Position numbers and translations under genes: made by a program
In this document: piece by piece, positions 1 to 9,339 of the stretch
Layout: each line of letters starts with the position of its first letter
Position numbering within the stretch: position 1 is the stretch's first letter
The notes under the pieces: model-generated
What the model was told of the DNA's origin: nothing
Seen by the model: the letters and a program-made list of their open reading frames with translations, nothing else
The model's database searches: none
Origin: Candidatus Poribacteria bacterium
GTDB taxonomy: Bacteria; Poribacteria; WGA-4E; WGA-3G
Reading direction: 5' to 3'
Length of the DNA: 64,000 bases
NCBI GenBank assembly: GCA_958295945.1
Contig: OY282386.1
Span: forward strand, 3,652,204 to 3,716,203

Positions 1-60
1 ATGTAAAGTGTGTAAAAAAAATCCAAAATCTACCATAATATCCTAAACAAAGAATAAGCG

Positions 61-90
61 ATATAGTCTAAATAGGGTCCCTGACTATAT
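61..90 (-). terminator. Weak hairpin downstream of the hydantoinase gene
   Basis: ATATAGTC at 61-68 pairs with GACTATAT at 83-90, about 45 bases past the stop of the minus-strand hydantoinase gene. There is no clean U-tract on the minus strand (the following transcript would read cgcttattcttt), so intrinsic termination is only possible. The rest of bases 1-135 shows no gene. Confidence 0.3.
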
Positions 91-135
91 TTTAATTATA
101 CAGACTAATAACCAAATCGTCAACCCCCAAAAAAA

Positions 136-2166
136 CTACCTCTGCTGCAAGATGAGATTCTCATACACATCAACATAAGCAGAAAAATTGGGGGGAACGA
201 CCGAAGTAGCACTAAATTCGACGATGACTGCAGGTCCTGCAATCCGATTGCCGGGTCGCAGTGACTCTCGTTGATAAAAATTGGTGGAATATGTTTCACC
301 TTCAAAATCCATGGGGTGTGTTGCAACTGGTGCATCAGAGGGTTCAGCATCTGTCTGGGTATTTGACGAGATTTCTGGCTTATCCGTTTCACCGATTGCA
401 GAAAGCCGTAAATTCACCACCTCCACCGATGCTTCAGGACGTGCATAACTAAATCGATGTTCGTGTAAGGAATGAAATTGGCTTACAAAATCGACTTTTT
501 CATTTTCATAACTAACATTCAACTCATAAGATTGACCTTCATAACGCATATCAAGTGATTGTTTGATTATGAGTTGAGAGAATTCAATATCCTCCATATC
601 CATATCAACTTCGGCAAGCGCAACTAATGTCTCAAAACCTTTCTCCAATTGAGTATGTATATCCATGCTATCAATATCAATTTTCAACAATACCGTCTGG
701 GAATAATCTTTGACAACATCCGCATATAACATACCATAAGCAGAAAGCAATCCACCATTCGGTGGGATTAGCACATTTTGCATGCCGAGATTTTCCGCAA
801 GAAACGCCGCATGCAAACCACCTGCACCACCAAACGAAACAAGCGTAAAGTCGCGCGTATCATATCCGCGTTCAACAGAAATCACTTTAATTGCACGTTC
901 CATTGTTGCATTTGCAATTTTCAAAATGCCATCAGCAGTATCACGTGCAGATAGTCCCAGGTTTTCAGAAAACTCATTTATATACTGACGCGTCATATCA
1001 GATTCAAGCGTCATCCTTCCACCTAAAAATTGTGTAGATAAAATACGACCTAAGAATAGATTCGCATCCGTAACAGTAATATCCTTTCCGTTGTTTCCAT
1101 AACATATCGGTCCAGGGTCAGCACCTGCACTTTCAGGACCAACACGTAACGCACCACCAGAATCTAAGTATGCAATTGAACCACCACCAGCACCAACCGT
1201 ATGGATATCTATCAAAGGCACTTTAATCGGTAATCCACTGATAGAACTCTCGGTAGTCATTGAGATGTCACCATCACATAAACTCACATCAGTAGAAGTT
1301 CCACCCATATCAAAAGTGATAATCTTTTCATACCCCGCAGTTTTAGCAATATGATATGCACCGATCACGCCTCCTGCAGGACCAGAAAGTACTGTTTGGA
1401 TTCCAGCAGATTCGAAATTATTCGTTGAAATACATCCCCCATTGGAGAGCATCAATTGGAAGAAGTGGGGAAATTCATCTGAATTCGTCAGTGTGGAAAG
1501 ATGTTTTTCTAATGTAGGACGAATATATGCGTTTGCAACAGTGGTACTAAATCGCGCATACTCACGATATTCGGGTAAAATCTGGTGAGAACATGATACC
1601 GGTATATTCAAACGATTAGATAGATATTCAGCGACAATCAGCTCATTTGTAGGATTGATATAGGAAAAAAGAAAACATATTGCAATTGCATCTAAGTCAA
1701 AAGATGAAAGCCGTTTCACCAGCTCTTCAAGATCGGATTGTTTAATTTCGGTTTGAATTTCACCTGAGTGCAATGTGCGTTCATTTATTCCGATTCTAAG
1801 ATCTGCTGGCACGAGTGGAGGCGGACGTTGGACATTTATATCATATAGATGAGGACGCGACTGTCTACCTATCTCTAAAATATCTTCAAAACCTTTTGTC
1901 GTAACAACTGCGATCCGTGCACCTCTACGTTCCAACAATGCATTTGTTGCGACTGTAGAACCGTGAACGATATCCACATCTTCATAAGAATTGATATTAT
2001 GCTGACTTAGGATTTCGCGAACACCCTTAATAACAGCAAGTGCAGGATTTTTAGGTGTCGACAAAACCTTATGTGTGAAGAGATTTTGATTCACAGACAT
2101 CACAATATCTGTGAAAGTGCCACCAGTGTCAACTCCTATTTTTCTAATTCCATTCTTTTCTTGCAT
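136..2166 (-). CDS. Hydantoinase/oxoprolinase family protein (HyuA-like)
   Basis: ATP-dependent ring-opening hydrolase of the N-methylhydantoinase A/5-oxoprolinase family. The N-terminus carries the ASKHA phosphate-binding motif DTGGTFTD, and a second phosphate loop DMGGTSTD lies near the middle. Gly-rich VGAGGGS and SFGGAGGLHA motifs follow, and the length (676 aa from this start) is normal for the A subunit. Three in-frame ATGs compete (2229, 2196, 2166). I chose 2166 because the family starts a few residues before the DTGGTFTD motif, but none has a clear Shine-Dalgarno and 2229 would overlap the upstream gene. No HyuB subunit is present downstream. The gene is last of three on the minus strand after a periplasmic binding protein and a dehydrogenase, suggesting uptake and degradation of a cyclic amide or related compound (inference). 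Substrate unknown. Confidence 0.85.
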   Translation of the reverse strand: MQEKNGIRKIGVDTGGTFTDIVMSVNQNLFTHKVLSTPKNPALAVIKGVREILSQHNINSYEDVDIVHGSTVATNALLERRGARIAVVTTKGFEDILEIGRQSRPHLYDINVQRPPPLVPADLRIGINERTLHSGEIQTEIKQSDLEELVKRLSSFDLDAIAICFLFSYINPTNELIVAEYLSNRLNIPVSCSHQILPEYREYARFSTTVANAYIRPTLEKHLSTLTNSDEFPHFFQLMLSNGGCISTNNFESAGIQTVLSGPAGGVIGAYHIAKTAGYEKIITFDMGGTSTDVSLCDGDISMTTESSISGLPIKVPLIDIHTVGAGGGSIAYLDSGGALRVGPESAGADPGPICYGNNGKDITVTDANLFLGRILSTQFLGGRMTLESDMTRQYINEFSENLGLSARDTADGILKIANATMERAIKVISVERGYDTRDFTLVSFGGAGGLHAAFLAENLGMQNVLIPPNGGLLSAYGMLYADVVKDYSQTVLLKIDIDSMDIHTQLEKGFETLVALAEVDMDMEDIEFSQLIIKQSLDMRYEGQSYELNVSYENEKVDFVSQFHSLHEHRFSYARPEASVEVVNLRLSAIGETDKPEISSNTQTDAEPSDAPVATHPMDFEGETYSTNFYQRESLRPGNRIAGPAVIVEFSATSVVPPNFSAYVDVYENLILQQR

Positions 2167-2200
2167 GTGTTGGCTTTCATTTGGAAGGGGTTGCATGCAA

Positions 2201-3160
2201 TTATGCAACCACATTTTGTGGATTACCATTTAAGAATGCGATGATATTGTCAACTGCACCTTCATTAAGTAAATCAACTCCTTCGGGAGTCATATCTGCA
2301 CAATGGGGTGTCAAAATCACCTGTTCACATGATAGCAGTGGATGGTCTTTTGGAATCGGTTCTTGATCATAGACATCAATCGCTGCCCCACCAAGATGTC
2401 CATTATTTAAAGACTGGATTAATGCGTCTATATCTAAAACTTGTCCGCGTGCTACGTTAATTAAGAGAGCGTTTGGTTTCATCATTGCAAGTTCACGTTG
2501 ACCAATGAGATGATAACTTTCTTCTGTTAATTTAACATGCAGACTCACAACATCAGATAAACGTAGCAGATCATCAAAAGATACATATTTCACACTGAGT
2601 TGATTCGCACGTTCTGAGGAAGGATTGTATGTCCACGCAAGGACGTTCATTCCAATTGCATTCGCAAGCCGTACCATTTCAGAACCGATGTGACCTGTCC
2701 CGACTATCCCCAAAGTTTTACCTTGCAGATAGACATTATCCATTCTTGGCCAGTCACCTTTTTTCAAAGCAGATGTCATGAAAGCAGCACGTTTGGCAAG
2801 TGCGAACATTAAACCGAAACTATGTTCTGCAACGACAGAAGCAGTTCTCCCCGGTTGATTGCAAACGACAACCCCTCGCTCTTTTGCTACTTCAAGATCA
2901 ATCATATCCGTTCCGATTGAACAGAGTGAAATCATCTTGAGTTTTGGCAAATGAGGCAGGACATCAGCATGCCATTTAACCATCCCTCGTGAGTTGATGA
3001 GAATATCTGCTTCAGATGCACGACGGATTTTTTCTTCAACAGTTTCTGGACGATCCGAATACAGTACAATATCTCCATGAGGTTTGAGACGATTTAAATG
3101 TGGAGATCCTTCAATCTGGGGAGGAGAGTCACCAGGAACTACAATCTTGAGTCTATCCAA
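2201..3160 (-). CDS. D-isomer specific 2-hydroxyacid dehydrogenase
   Basis: NAD-dependent oxidoreductase of the D-2-hydroxyacid dehydrogenase family (319 aa), cytosolic. The Rossmann motif GTGHIG is at residues 154-159. The catalytic triad is present: Arg238 in NVARGQ, Glu267 in DQEP and His286 in TPHCADM. The start is TTG at 3160 behind AAGGGA. The gene starts 12 bases after the BMP-protein stop and runs into the hydantoinase gene, so the three genes are probably co-transcribed. The motif set cannot separate glyoxylate/hydroxypyruvate reductase, phosphoglycerate dehydrogenase-like and other activities. The ACT domain of SerA is absent, so a serine biosynthesis role is unlikely. Confidence 0.88.
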   Translation of the reverse strand: MDRLKIVVPGDSPPQIEGSPHLNRLKPHGDIVLYSDRPETVEEKIRRASEADILINSRGMVKWHADVLPHLPKLKMISLCSIGTDMIDLEVAKERGVVVCNQPGRTASVVAEHSFGLMFALAKRAAFMTSALKKGDWPRMDNVYLQGKTLGIVGTGHIGSEMVRLANAIGMNVLAWTYNPSSERANQLSVKYVSFDDLLRLSDVVSLHVKLTEESYHLIGQRELAMMKPNALLINVARGQVLDIDALIQSLNNGHLGGAAIDVYDQEPIPKDHPLLSCEQVILTPHCADMTPEGVDLLNEGAVDNIIAFLNGNPQNVVA

Positions 3161-3172
3161 AAATACTATCCC

Positions 3173-4177
3173 TTACTTTTCGTCAGATTTCGTTTGTGAA
3201 CGTTCATGCGGAACTATAATCTCTCCTGCAATGATTTTCGTTTTGAATTCCTCAACCTTCTTGAGTATTTCCGCAGACAACAGTGATTTATTGTCTTTAT
3301 CTACGATGTATTCTATCCCACCCTCTTTTAGACCGTAGTTTCTCACACCACCGGTAAAAGTGTCAGATACCACATGTTCAATCATCTGATAAACTGACAG
3401 TTCCACACCTTTAATTATACTAGTGAGAACTTGACCGGGAAGCAAACCGTTTCCATTGGAATCTACCCATACAATATACTTCTTCGTCTCTTTCGCAGCT
3501 TCAAGCACACCTAATCCACTCGCACCAGCAGCAGCGATAATTATATCAGCACCTTTTTTATATTGGGCAAGTGCCAATTCTTTTCCTTTAGCAGGATCAT
3601 CAAATGCCTGCGGCGTTACCCCGACATAATTGACAAGGAGTTCAACTTCTGGATCTGTTGCTTTGATGCCAGCAGCAAAACCAATTTCAAATGCTTCAAC
3701 GAGAGGTATTTTCATTCCACCTACAAACCCAACTTTTTTCGTTTCTGTTTTCATCGCTGCGATAACACCTGCGAGGAATGTACCTTCATGTGCTTTATAA
3801 ATCAACGAAGCAACGTTTTCAGGTTTAGCGACAGCATCAATCAATGCAAAGTTGACATCAGGGAAATCAGGCGCGACTCGTTCCATCGGTTCACGAAACA
3901 GGAAACCGACCCCAATGATCAGATCATATTTTAATTTTGCAAGTCGGCGAACAGCCATTTCCGTATCGGTGTTCTGTACAGGATTTATTTCGGTCAATTT
4001 GATATCCCATTCTTCTTCAGCCTTTTTTGCTCCTGCATACGCTGCGTCACAAAAGGAAAGGTCACCACGACCGCGCACATCATAAATAAGGCCAACTTTA
4101 ATCTTTGCAAATGATGATTGACTGATTACAAGGACACTGATACATAAAAATAAAAATAGTAAGAAATTTTTCCTCAA
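3173..4177 (-). CDS. BMP family ABC transporter substrate-binding protein
   Basis: Periplasmic binding protein of the Bmp/PnrA/Med family (334 aa), which mostly binds nucleosides. A signal peptide occupies about residues 1-24 and ends in SSFA, before KIKVGLIYDVRGRGD. No lipobox Cys is present, so it is probably soluble in the periplasm. Family features include DLIIGVGFLF, the KVGFVGGM block and GADIIIAAAGASGLGVLEAA. The start is TTG at 4177, supported by a strong AGGAGGG seven bases upstream. It opens a three-gene minus-strand operon, but no permease or ATPase gene lies in the window, so the transporter partners must be elsewhere. Ligand unknown; a purine-derived or hydantoin-like compound would fit the downstream genes (inference). 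Confidence 0.88.
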   Translation of the reverse strand: MRKNFLLFLFLCISVLVISQSSFAKIKVGLIYDVRGRGDLSFCDAAYAGAKKAEEEWDIKLTEINPVQNTDTEMAVRRLAKLKYDLIIGVGFLFREPMERVAPDFPDVNFALIDAVAKPENVASLIYKAHEGTFLAGVIAAMKTETKKVGFVGGMKIPLVEAFEIGFAAGIKATDPEVELLVNYVGVTPQAFDDPAKGKELALAQYKKGADIIIAAAGASGLGVLEAAKETKKYIVWVDSNGNGLLPGQVLTSIIKGVELSVYQMIEHVVSDTFTGGVRNYGLKEGGIEYIVDKDNKSLLSAEILKKVEEFKTKIIAGEIIVPHERSQTKSDEK

Positions 4178-4872
4178 GACTATCCCTCCTGAAATAAAAT
4201 GAAAAGGTTTCTATAATAATTAGAATACACTATTGAGAATACGAATGCAAGATATTTCCTGTTTGAGTCCATCATGAAGGATATGTGACAAAGATAAATG
4301 TTACTGCTATAACAAATGTAAGAATCAGTTTAAATTCGTTCAAATAAGACACAGAAAAAATAGTGTTAGATAAATCCACTTATACAACGCTATCGAAAAT
4401 TAGGGTATGTTAATCTTGTTAACATTGATAAGAGCCAATTTACCATACCATACAGACCGGACAAATGACTTGGCAATAGTTGAACAAACCATTGACGTTG
4501 GTAGCATTGCATGGTAGAATAAAGAAATTGATTTTTAGTCAACCATCTCGGATAATTTAGGTACATCCAAATACAAATGCCAAATCTGCTAAATTCACAC
4601 TAAATCCGCTGTATTATACGGAAGTAGATCAAAACTGGGTAGAGACAGTATATCCACAGATAAATTTTTAGCCAAAATTTGAAACTTTACTTTATTCGCA
4701 CATTTCAGTGTTTTTGTGTGTATTATATATGACAAGCAAGAAAAAATGCGTTGTACGCCAACGTGAGCATTCAAATTTTAAGTGATTTTCAAAATTCTTC
4801 ACATCATTACAATTGTTCATTTTCGTGCTATAAATTCCAATTCTTTCCAAATCATAATCATTTTCGCACTTT
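4178..4872. other. Intergenic AT-rich region without a recognisable gene
   Basis: About 700 bases between the divergent BMP operon and the FG-GAP gene. Short open frames occur on both strands but have no ribosome site or family resemblance. It must hold the two divergent promoters, yet I see no pair of good hexamers to assign. Confidence 0.5.
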
Positions 4873-6531
4873 ATGCAATACAATCATTCTACTATTTTCC
4901 TCATTTTCTCTTTGATACTATTTTCAATCGGACAAGAAAACGGTATAACACAAAAATCTACTCCGATTCATGAAAGTGTGAAGTTCACAGATATTACAAA
5001 AGAGGTTGACATCCAATTTCGTGACGAAAATGGTGAGAGCGGCAAAAAATATTTTATTGAACCGCTTGGAAGGGGACTCGCACTTTTTGATTATGATAAT
5101 GATGATGATCTAGATCTATATCTCGTCAATGGATGCGACCTACCAGCTGCAATTTCTTCAACTCCACAGACTAATGTATTATACCGTAATGATGACGGCA
5201 AATTTATTGATGTAACCTCAAATGCATCTGTAGGAGATACTGGATACGGACTGGGATGTTGCACGGGTGATTACAACAACGATGGATATGTTGATCTCTA
5301 TGTTACTAACTACGGTCCAAACATCCTCTATAAGAATAACGGCGATGGTACTTTTTCAGCTGTTACTGACGAATCCGGTGTTGGTGGAAATCAACTCAGC
5401 AGTGGCTGTGCATTTATCGACTATGATGTTGATGGATACTTAGACCTATATGTTGTGAATTATGTTCAATTTGATACGAACGAAAACCCAATATGTACCA
5501 GAAAAGGCATTCAGACATATTGTACCCCTGAGACACTGGATGCTGAAGCAGACATTCTCTATCGGAACAATGGGGACGGCACCTTTACAGACGTTACAAA
5601 GAAAGCAGGAATCACATCGTCACCAGGAAAAGGATTAGGCATCGTTTGTGGTGATGTTGATAACGACGGAGATGTTGATATTTTTGTTGCAAATGATACT
5701 ACTCCTAATCAACTCTACCTTAATAATGGAAACGCGACTTTCTCTGAAAACGCCCTGTTCGCAGGAGTCGCTTTAAGCGAAGACGGACGCGCCTTTAGCG
5801 GAATGGGTGTGAACTTCGGTGATTACGACAACGACGGTTTCATGGATATCATAATAACAAATTTTCAAGACCAAGTGAATAACTTATATCACAACACACA
5901 AAACGGATTCTTTAATGATGTTAGTTTCACAACCGGAATAGGTGAAAAAAGCTTGCCCTATTTGGCATGGGGTGTGGATTTCGTTGATTTCAACAATGAT
6001 GGTTGGCAGGACATTTTCGTTGCAAATGGACATTTGGATGACAATATCGCTAAGATTGATCCTGTCGGCACTTATGAACAACCTAATCAAATTTACTGGA
6101 ATAATCAAGACAACTCCTTCAATGAGTCTCAAATATCAATGTCACCAAGTTCAAGCCGCGGTTCAGCTTTCGGCGATATTGACAATGATGGAGATGTAGA
6201 TATAGTGATTGCAAACATAAAGGATACGCCTAATGTCTTACGAAATGATGGAGGCAATTCTCAAAATTGGGTCACTATAAAGTTGGTCGGCTCACACTGT
6301 TCTCGCGATGCTTTCGGCGCACGCGTAACTTTAACTATAGGAGAATTAACGCAAATCCGTGAAGTAAGAAGTGGTTCGGGTTACCTTAGTCAGAACGATA
6401 CTCGCTTACACTTCGGTTTAGCTGAGGCTGAACGCATTGACTCCATCTCTGTCAGATGGGTTTGCGGCAAGACAGAAAAACTCAAAAATGTTCATGTCAA
6501 TCAGTTTTTGGTCATTAAAGAAAAGCAGTAG
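4873..6531 (+). CDS. Secreted FG-GAP/VCBS repeat protein with C-terminal ASPIC/UnbV domain
   Basis: Secreted beta-propeller protein of 552 aa, CRTAC1-like. A hydrophobic signal segment (TIFLIFSLILFSI) lies at about residues 7-19. Six or more calcium-binding FG-GAP/VCBS repeats follow, each with a D-x-D-N-D-G-D loop (for example DYDNDDDLD, DYNNDGYVD, DVDNDGDVD, DYDNDGFMD, DFNNDGWQD, DIDNDGDVD). The last about 80 residues match the ASPIC/UnbV module (GARVTL, REVRSGSGYLSQND, HFGL, RW). It is expressed alone, on the plus strand, with no Shine-Dalgarno before the ATG at 4873. Family members are extracellular or surface proteins of uncertain function. The tail does not carry the K-L-x(3)-W motif seen in other secreted proteins here. 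Confidence 0.88.
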   Translation: MQYNHSTIFLIFSLILFSIGQENGITQKSTPIHESVKFTDITKEVDIQFRDENGESGKKYFIEPLGRGLALFDYDNDDDLDLYLVNGCDLPAAISSTPQTNVLYRNDDGKFIDVTSNASVGDTGYGLGCCTGDYNNDGYVDLYVTNYGPNILYKNNGDGTFSAVTDESGVGGNQLSSGCAFIDYDVDGYLDLYVVNYVQFDTNENPICTRKGIQTYCTPETLDAEADILYRNNGDGTFTDVTKKAGITSSPGKGLGIVCGDVDNDGDVDIFVANDTTPNQLYLNNGNATFSENALFAGVALSEDGRAFSGMGVNFGDYDNDGFMDIIITNFQDQVNNLYHNTQNGFFNDVSFTTGIGEKSLPYLAWGVDFVDFNNDGWQDIFVANGHLDDNIAKIDPVGTYEQPNQIYWNNQDNSFNESQISMSPSSSRGSAFGDIDNDGDVDIVIANIKDTPNVLRNDGGNSQNWVTIKLVGSHCSRDAFGARVTLTIGELTQIREVRSGSGYLSQNDTRLHFGLAEAERIDSISVRWVCGKTEKLKNVHVNQFLVIKEKQ

Positions 6532-6579
6532 TTAATCTCTACTACTTCTCATTTGAGTTTATTCTCTGAATTTTTCAAT

Positions 6580-6607
6580 TTGATTTTTTTTGATTAAGAT
6601 GTATACT
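6580..6607 (+). promoter_or_regulatory. Possible sigma-70 promoter of the IS-interrupted secreted gene
   Basis: TTGATT (6580-6585), a 16-base spacer and TATACT (6602-6607) lie about 90 bases upstream of the original ATG at 6695. A good ribosome site (AAGGAG) also remains, so the IS element now separates an apparently working promoter and start codon from the rest of the coding region. Confidence 0.45.
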
Positions 6608-6706
6608 ATTAACCACTATTACAACTATTCCAGTGCTTGACTATTAACCAAATTTCACTTGTCGGTGAAAATAAATCAATTAGAAGGAGATTAAATGGAT
6701 ATTAGA

Positions 6707-7796
6707 CAGAACTTACGCATTTTTAAAAATTATTGAAGGATTAGAGAGTTGAAATCGCATATAATCATCCAATAAACTTTGTTTTAGTTCATAAATTGTT
6801 TTACCATGTTTGCGCGCAACACGTTTCAAACAGACCCATACTTGAAAACAACAAGCAATATGATTTCTTTGGGCACGCAACTTGCGGCATTGACATTTAC
6901 CAATACCGGTGACTTGTTTGATCTCACGATGAAGTTGTTCAATCTTCCAACGCACGCGACATTCTTGGCGTGTCGCATCCGCATCCGATTGAGATAAATC
7001 GTTTGTCGCAATATATTCCGTGCGTCCGTTAGAGGAGACTAACCGGAACAACTTCACTTGATGCCCTTTTGGAAACTTCTTGATGTGCACGTGCTTTCCG
7101 TGTTGCGTTTCTGTCTGTGTCCAAGATAACTTTTGGACTTGTTGGTGTGGTTCAACGCCGTCCGTATCGTTTACAAGACGATTGCGTTTCAGTGGCACAT
7201 AATAAATCTTAGAAAGTTTTTCAATCGCTTTCATGACTTGCATGGATGCATACCAACTATCCATTAGCACCGTCCGAAACGGGAGTTGTTTTTTGAAGAC
7301 CGCGTTTTGCAGCATGTCTAATAAATGGTCTATTTTGGTTTTTCCATCATGGTCTTTGTCGTAAATGCGATAATCAATGATCCAATACTCTTGCGTCTTT
7401 GGGTTGACATAGAGACACGTTACAATACCGATGCCATCAACGACTTTTTTGTCGCTACCACTCCACTGAGGACGGAGAGCTTCAATCTTTTTCGCATGCG
7501 GTTTAGGTAGCACAACATCATCAAAAGCAATGTGCCCTTGATCATCAAACTCAATGTCATCCTGGACAGACTGCCAGAGTTCGCTTGATGGAATGTTCTC
7601 ATTTCTCAAAAAACGATTGAGTTGATCATGGCTCCATTTCTCAGACTGATCACCAAAGTACGTTTGCGTCCAGTTCGTAAAACTTGATAACAAAAATTGA
7701 CAATAATCGGAAAATAGGTTTTCCTTCTTTTTAGATTGTGTCCATGTAGTCATAATAGAATAGTATACACCATTTTATAAAAATGCGTAAGTCCTG
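6707..7796 (-). mobile_element. Complete IS element, IS4 superfamily (IS701-like), 1090 bp
   Basis: Terminal inverted repeats begin CAGAACTTACGCATTTTTA at 6707 and, on the other strand, CAGGACTTACGCATTTTTA from 7796 inward. The flanks are a perfect TTAGA duplication (6702-6706 and 7797-7801). This could also be read as a 4-base TTAG duplication, which is the pattern known for IS701. It carries one transposase gene on the minus strand and looks intact and recent. Confidence 0.9.
6713..7753 (-). CDS. IS701-like DDE transposase
   Basis: Transposase of 346 aa filling the IS at 6707-7796. The DDE residues are recognisable: Asp in YWIIDYRIYD, Asp in VLMDSWYAS and Glu in WKIEQLHREIKQ, followed by the K-x-R-AQRNHI helix typical of the IS701/IS4 group. 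The ATG is at 7753, just inside the right terminal repeat. No frameshift or stop interrupts it, so it could be active. It is transcribed against the host gene it disrupts. Confidence 0.9.
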   Translation of the reverse strand: MTTWTQSKKKENLFSDYCQFLLSSFTNWTQTYFGDQSEKWSHDQLNRFLRNENIPSSELWQSVQDDIEFDDQGHIAFDDVVLPKPHAKKIEALRPQWSGSDKKVVDGIGIVTCLYVNPKTQEYWIIDYRIYDKDHDGKTKIDHLLDMLQNAVFKKQLPFRTVLMDSWYASMQVMKAIEKLSKIYYVPLKRNRLVNDTDGVEPHQQVQKLSWTQTETQHGKHVHIKKFPKGHQVKLFRLVSSNGRTEYIATNDLSQSDADATRQECRVRWKIEQLHREIKQVTGIGKCQCRKLRAQRNHIACCFQVWVCLKRVARKHGKTIYELKQSLLDDYMRFQLSNPSIIFKNA

Positions 7797-8524
7797 TTAG
7801 AGTTATTTTTTCAAGAACGCGCACCCTTTTGATACTTCTCACGATGCTTTGCCTTTTTGTAACCTTGTCATCTCATGCAGGAACACAATTATGGGATTTT
7901 GAGAGAAATGACGATGGATGGAAAGTAGCTAACGGCAACTGGGAAGTCAAAGATGGTGTGTATAAAGTTAGTCAAGGGGCAGAAGCAGAACATTCCCTTG
8001 TCGGTGAAAATGATTGGGATAACTATACCATTCAGGCAAAGATCCGCATAGATGCAGGGGATTGGGCAGGTCTTGTGTTCCGAGCGAAAAGTGAAATGGA
8101 GTATTATGTCTATTACCTGAATGTACCAAATAACAAAACCGAACTCTGGAAACATACGCCTGGTGCTTGGACAAACCGGGCAAATCTTGCTCAAATTCCG
8201 GCAGTAGGCGGTGTCCAAATTCAGAGAGGCGAATGGATAGATATGATGGTAGAAGTAGACGGTAATGAATTTACCCTGCATATCAATGGTGAAGAACAAA
8301 GCAATAATAGTGATGACAGTTATGCTGAAGGACAAGTCGGAGTCTGGGCTTGGCAAACTGGCGCAAGTTTTGATGATTTCACTGTTGAGGGTGATAACAT
8401 AGTGGATACACTTGCTGTAGATCCAAAGAGAAAACTAACTACAACTTGGGGACGACTCAAACGCACAGATTAAACAACTTAATTTGTACAATCTTCCACT
8501 GTAAAATTTTAACACTATGATATA

Positions 8525-8542
8525 CCCAAATATGTATTTGGG
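8525..8542. promoter_or_regulatory. 18-bp palindrome upstream of the second LamG-like gene
   Basis: CCCAAATAtgTATTTGGG is a perfect two-fold symmetric site 25 bases before the ATG at 8567. Its position in the leader suggests an operator or an mRNA hairpin. No regulator is identified. Confidence 0.45.
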
Positions 8543-8566
8543 ATACCTATAAAACGAGGAGTATAT

Positions 8567-9232
8567 ATGAAACATCTAATGTTAATTGTGATTGGTATTT
8601 GCTTTCTTGCGATTATTTCCCCATCTTTCGCGGGAGAACAATTATGGAATTTTGATAGCGGTTCAGCAGATGATTGGAAAGTAGCAAACGGTAATTGGGG
8701 TGTAACTGATGGCATATATCAACTTACTAAAGGTGGTGCAGCTGAACACGCTCTCGTTGGGGATGCAGCATGGTCTGATTATACTATTGAAGCAAGAGTG
8801 CGAATAGATGAAGGAAATTGGGCAGGTATTGTATTCCGTGCTAAGAGTGAAATGGAATATTATGTCTATTACTTTAATGTCCCTGACAACAAAACCGAAT
8901 TTTGGAAACATACTGCTGGCAGTTGGACGAGCCGGGAAAACCTTGGACAAATTCCCGCCGCAGGTGGTGTCCAAATTCAGGTAGGTGAATGGATAGATAT
9001 GAAGGTAGAAGTCGCAGGTGACACCTTTACATTGCACATCAATGGAGAAAGACAGGGCGATAATAGTGATACCTCTTATGGCGCAGGTCAAGTCGGTGCC
9101 TGGGGTTGGGAAACAGGTGTCAGTTACGATGACTTCAAAGTATCGGGTGATGAAATTGAGGGCGATGTGACTCCCGTAGTACCTCTTGATAAATTGACGA
9201 CAACATGGGGACGAGTGAAAAGTCAACGATGA
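8567..9232 (+). CDS. LamG/DUF1080-like secreted protein with KL-x3-W tail
   Basis: Intact tandem paralogue of the IS-split gene (221 aa). The ATG at 8567 is preceded by CGAGGAG. The signal peptide spans about residues 1-22 (LIVIGICFLAIISPSFA). The mature part is a single concanavalin-like sandwich (WKVANGNWGVTDGIYQL, GIVFRAKSEMEYYVYYFN, VEVAGDTFTLHINGERQG). A short linker leads to the tail KLTTTWGRVKSQR. Proteins of this fold bind or cleave glycans. No catalytic residue can be assigned, so a binding role is as likely as an enzymatic one. A terminator follows at 9275-9316. Confidence 0.82.
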   Translation: MKHLMLIVIGICFLAIISPSFAGEQLWNFDSGSADDWKVANGNWGVTDGIYQLTKGGAAEHALVGDAAWSDYTIEARVRIDEGNWAGIVFRAKSEMEYYVYYFNVPDNKTEFWKHTAGSWTSRENLGQIPAAGGVQIQVGEWIDMKVEVAGDTFTLHINGERQGDNSDTSYGAGQVGAWGWETGVSYDDFKVSGDEIEGDVTPVVPLDKLTTTWGRVKSQR

Positions 9233-9274
9233 CCGCCTGATTCAGTGAACGTGGAGATAACACCCACAATTCGA

Positions 9275-9316
9275 GGGAGGCGTTTCAGTTATCAGGAACT
9301 GCCTCCCTTCGTTTTT
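9275..9316 (+). terminator. Intrinsic terminator after the LamG-like pair
   Basis: GGGAGGC (9275-9281) pairs with GCCTCCC (9301-9307), with an inner AGTT/AACT stem, followed by ttcgttttt. It closes the two-gene secreted-protein unit before the TPR gene. Confidence 0.8.
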
Positions 9317-9339
9317 ACTGTCAGAATATGGATATTCTC

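Larger units (their letters stand above)
6695..8473 (+). pseudogene. LamG/DUF1080-like secreted protein, split at codon 4 by an IS
   Basis: The original ribosome site and ATG (6695) precede the IS at 6707-7796, and reading resumes in frame at 7802 after one copy of the duplicated TTAGA is removed. The restored N-terminus begins MDIRVIFSRTRT and continues into a textbook signal peptide (LLILLTMLCLFVTL, cleavage near SSHA/GTQ). The body is a concanavalin-like beta sandwich (VKDGVYK, GLVFRAKSEMEYYVYYLN, VEVDGNEFTLHINGE) related to LamG/DUF1080 carbohydrate-binding or keto-disaccharide hydrolase modules. The tail ends KLTTTWGRLKRTD, matching five other secreted proteins here. A residual product could start at TTG 7829 or ATG 7844 with a shortened signal peptide. 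The intact tandem paralogue follows at 8567. Confidence 0.85.

Noticed and set aside
4692-4973. Short overlapping frames on both strands before the FG-GAP gene
   Set aside because: No ribosome site, no similarity, AT-driven composition.
7889-8356. 155-codon minus-strand frame opposite the LamG-like gene
   Set aside because: Mirror of a real coding region; composition rich in Phe/Cys/Ile and no ribosome site. A similar shadow occurs opposite the paralogue at 8663-9226.
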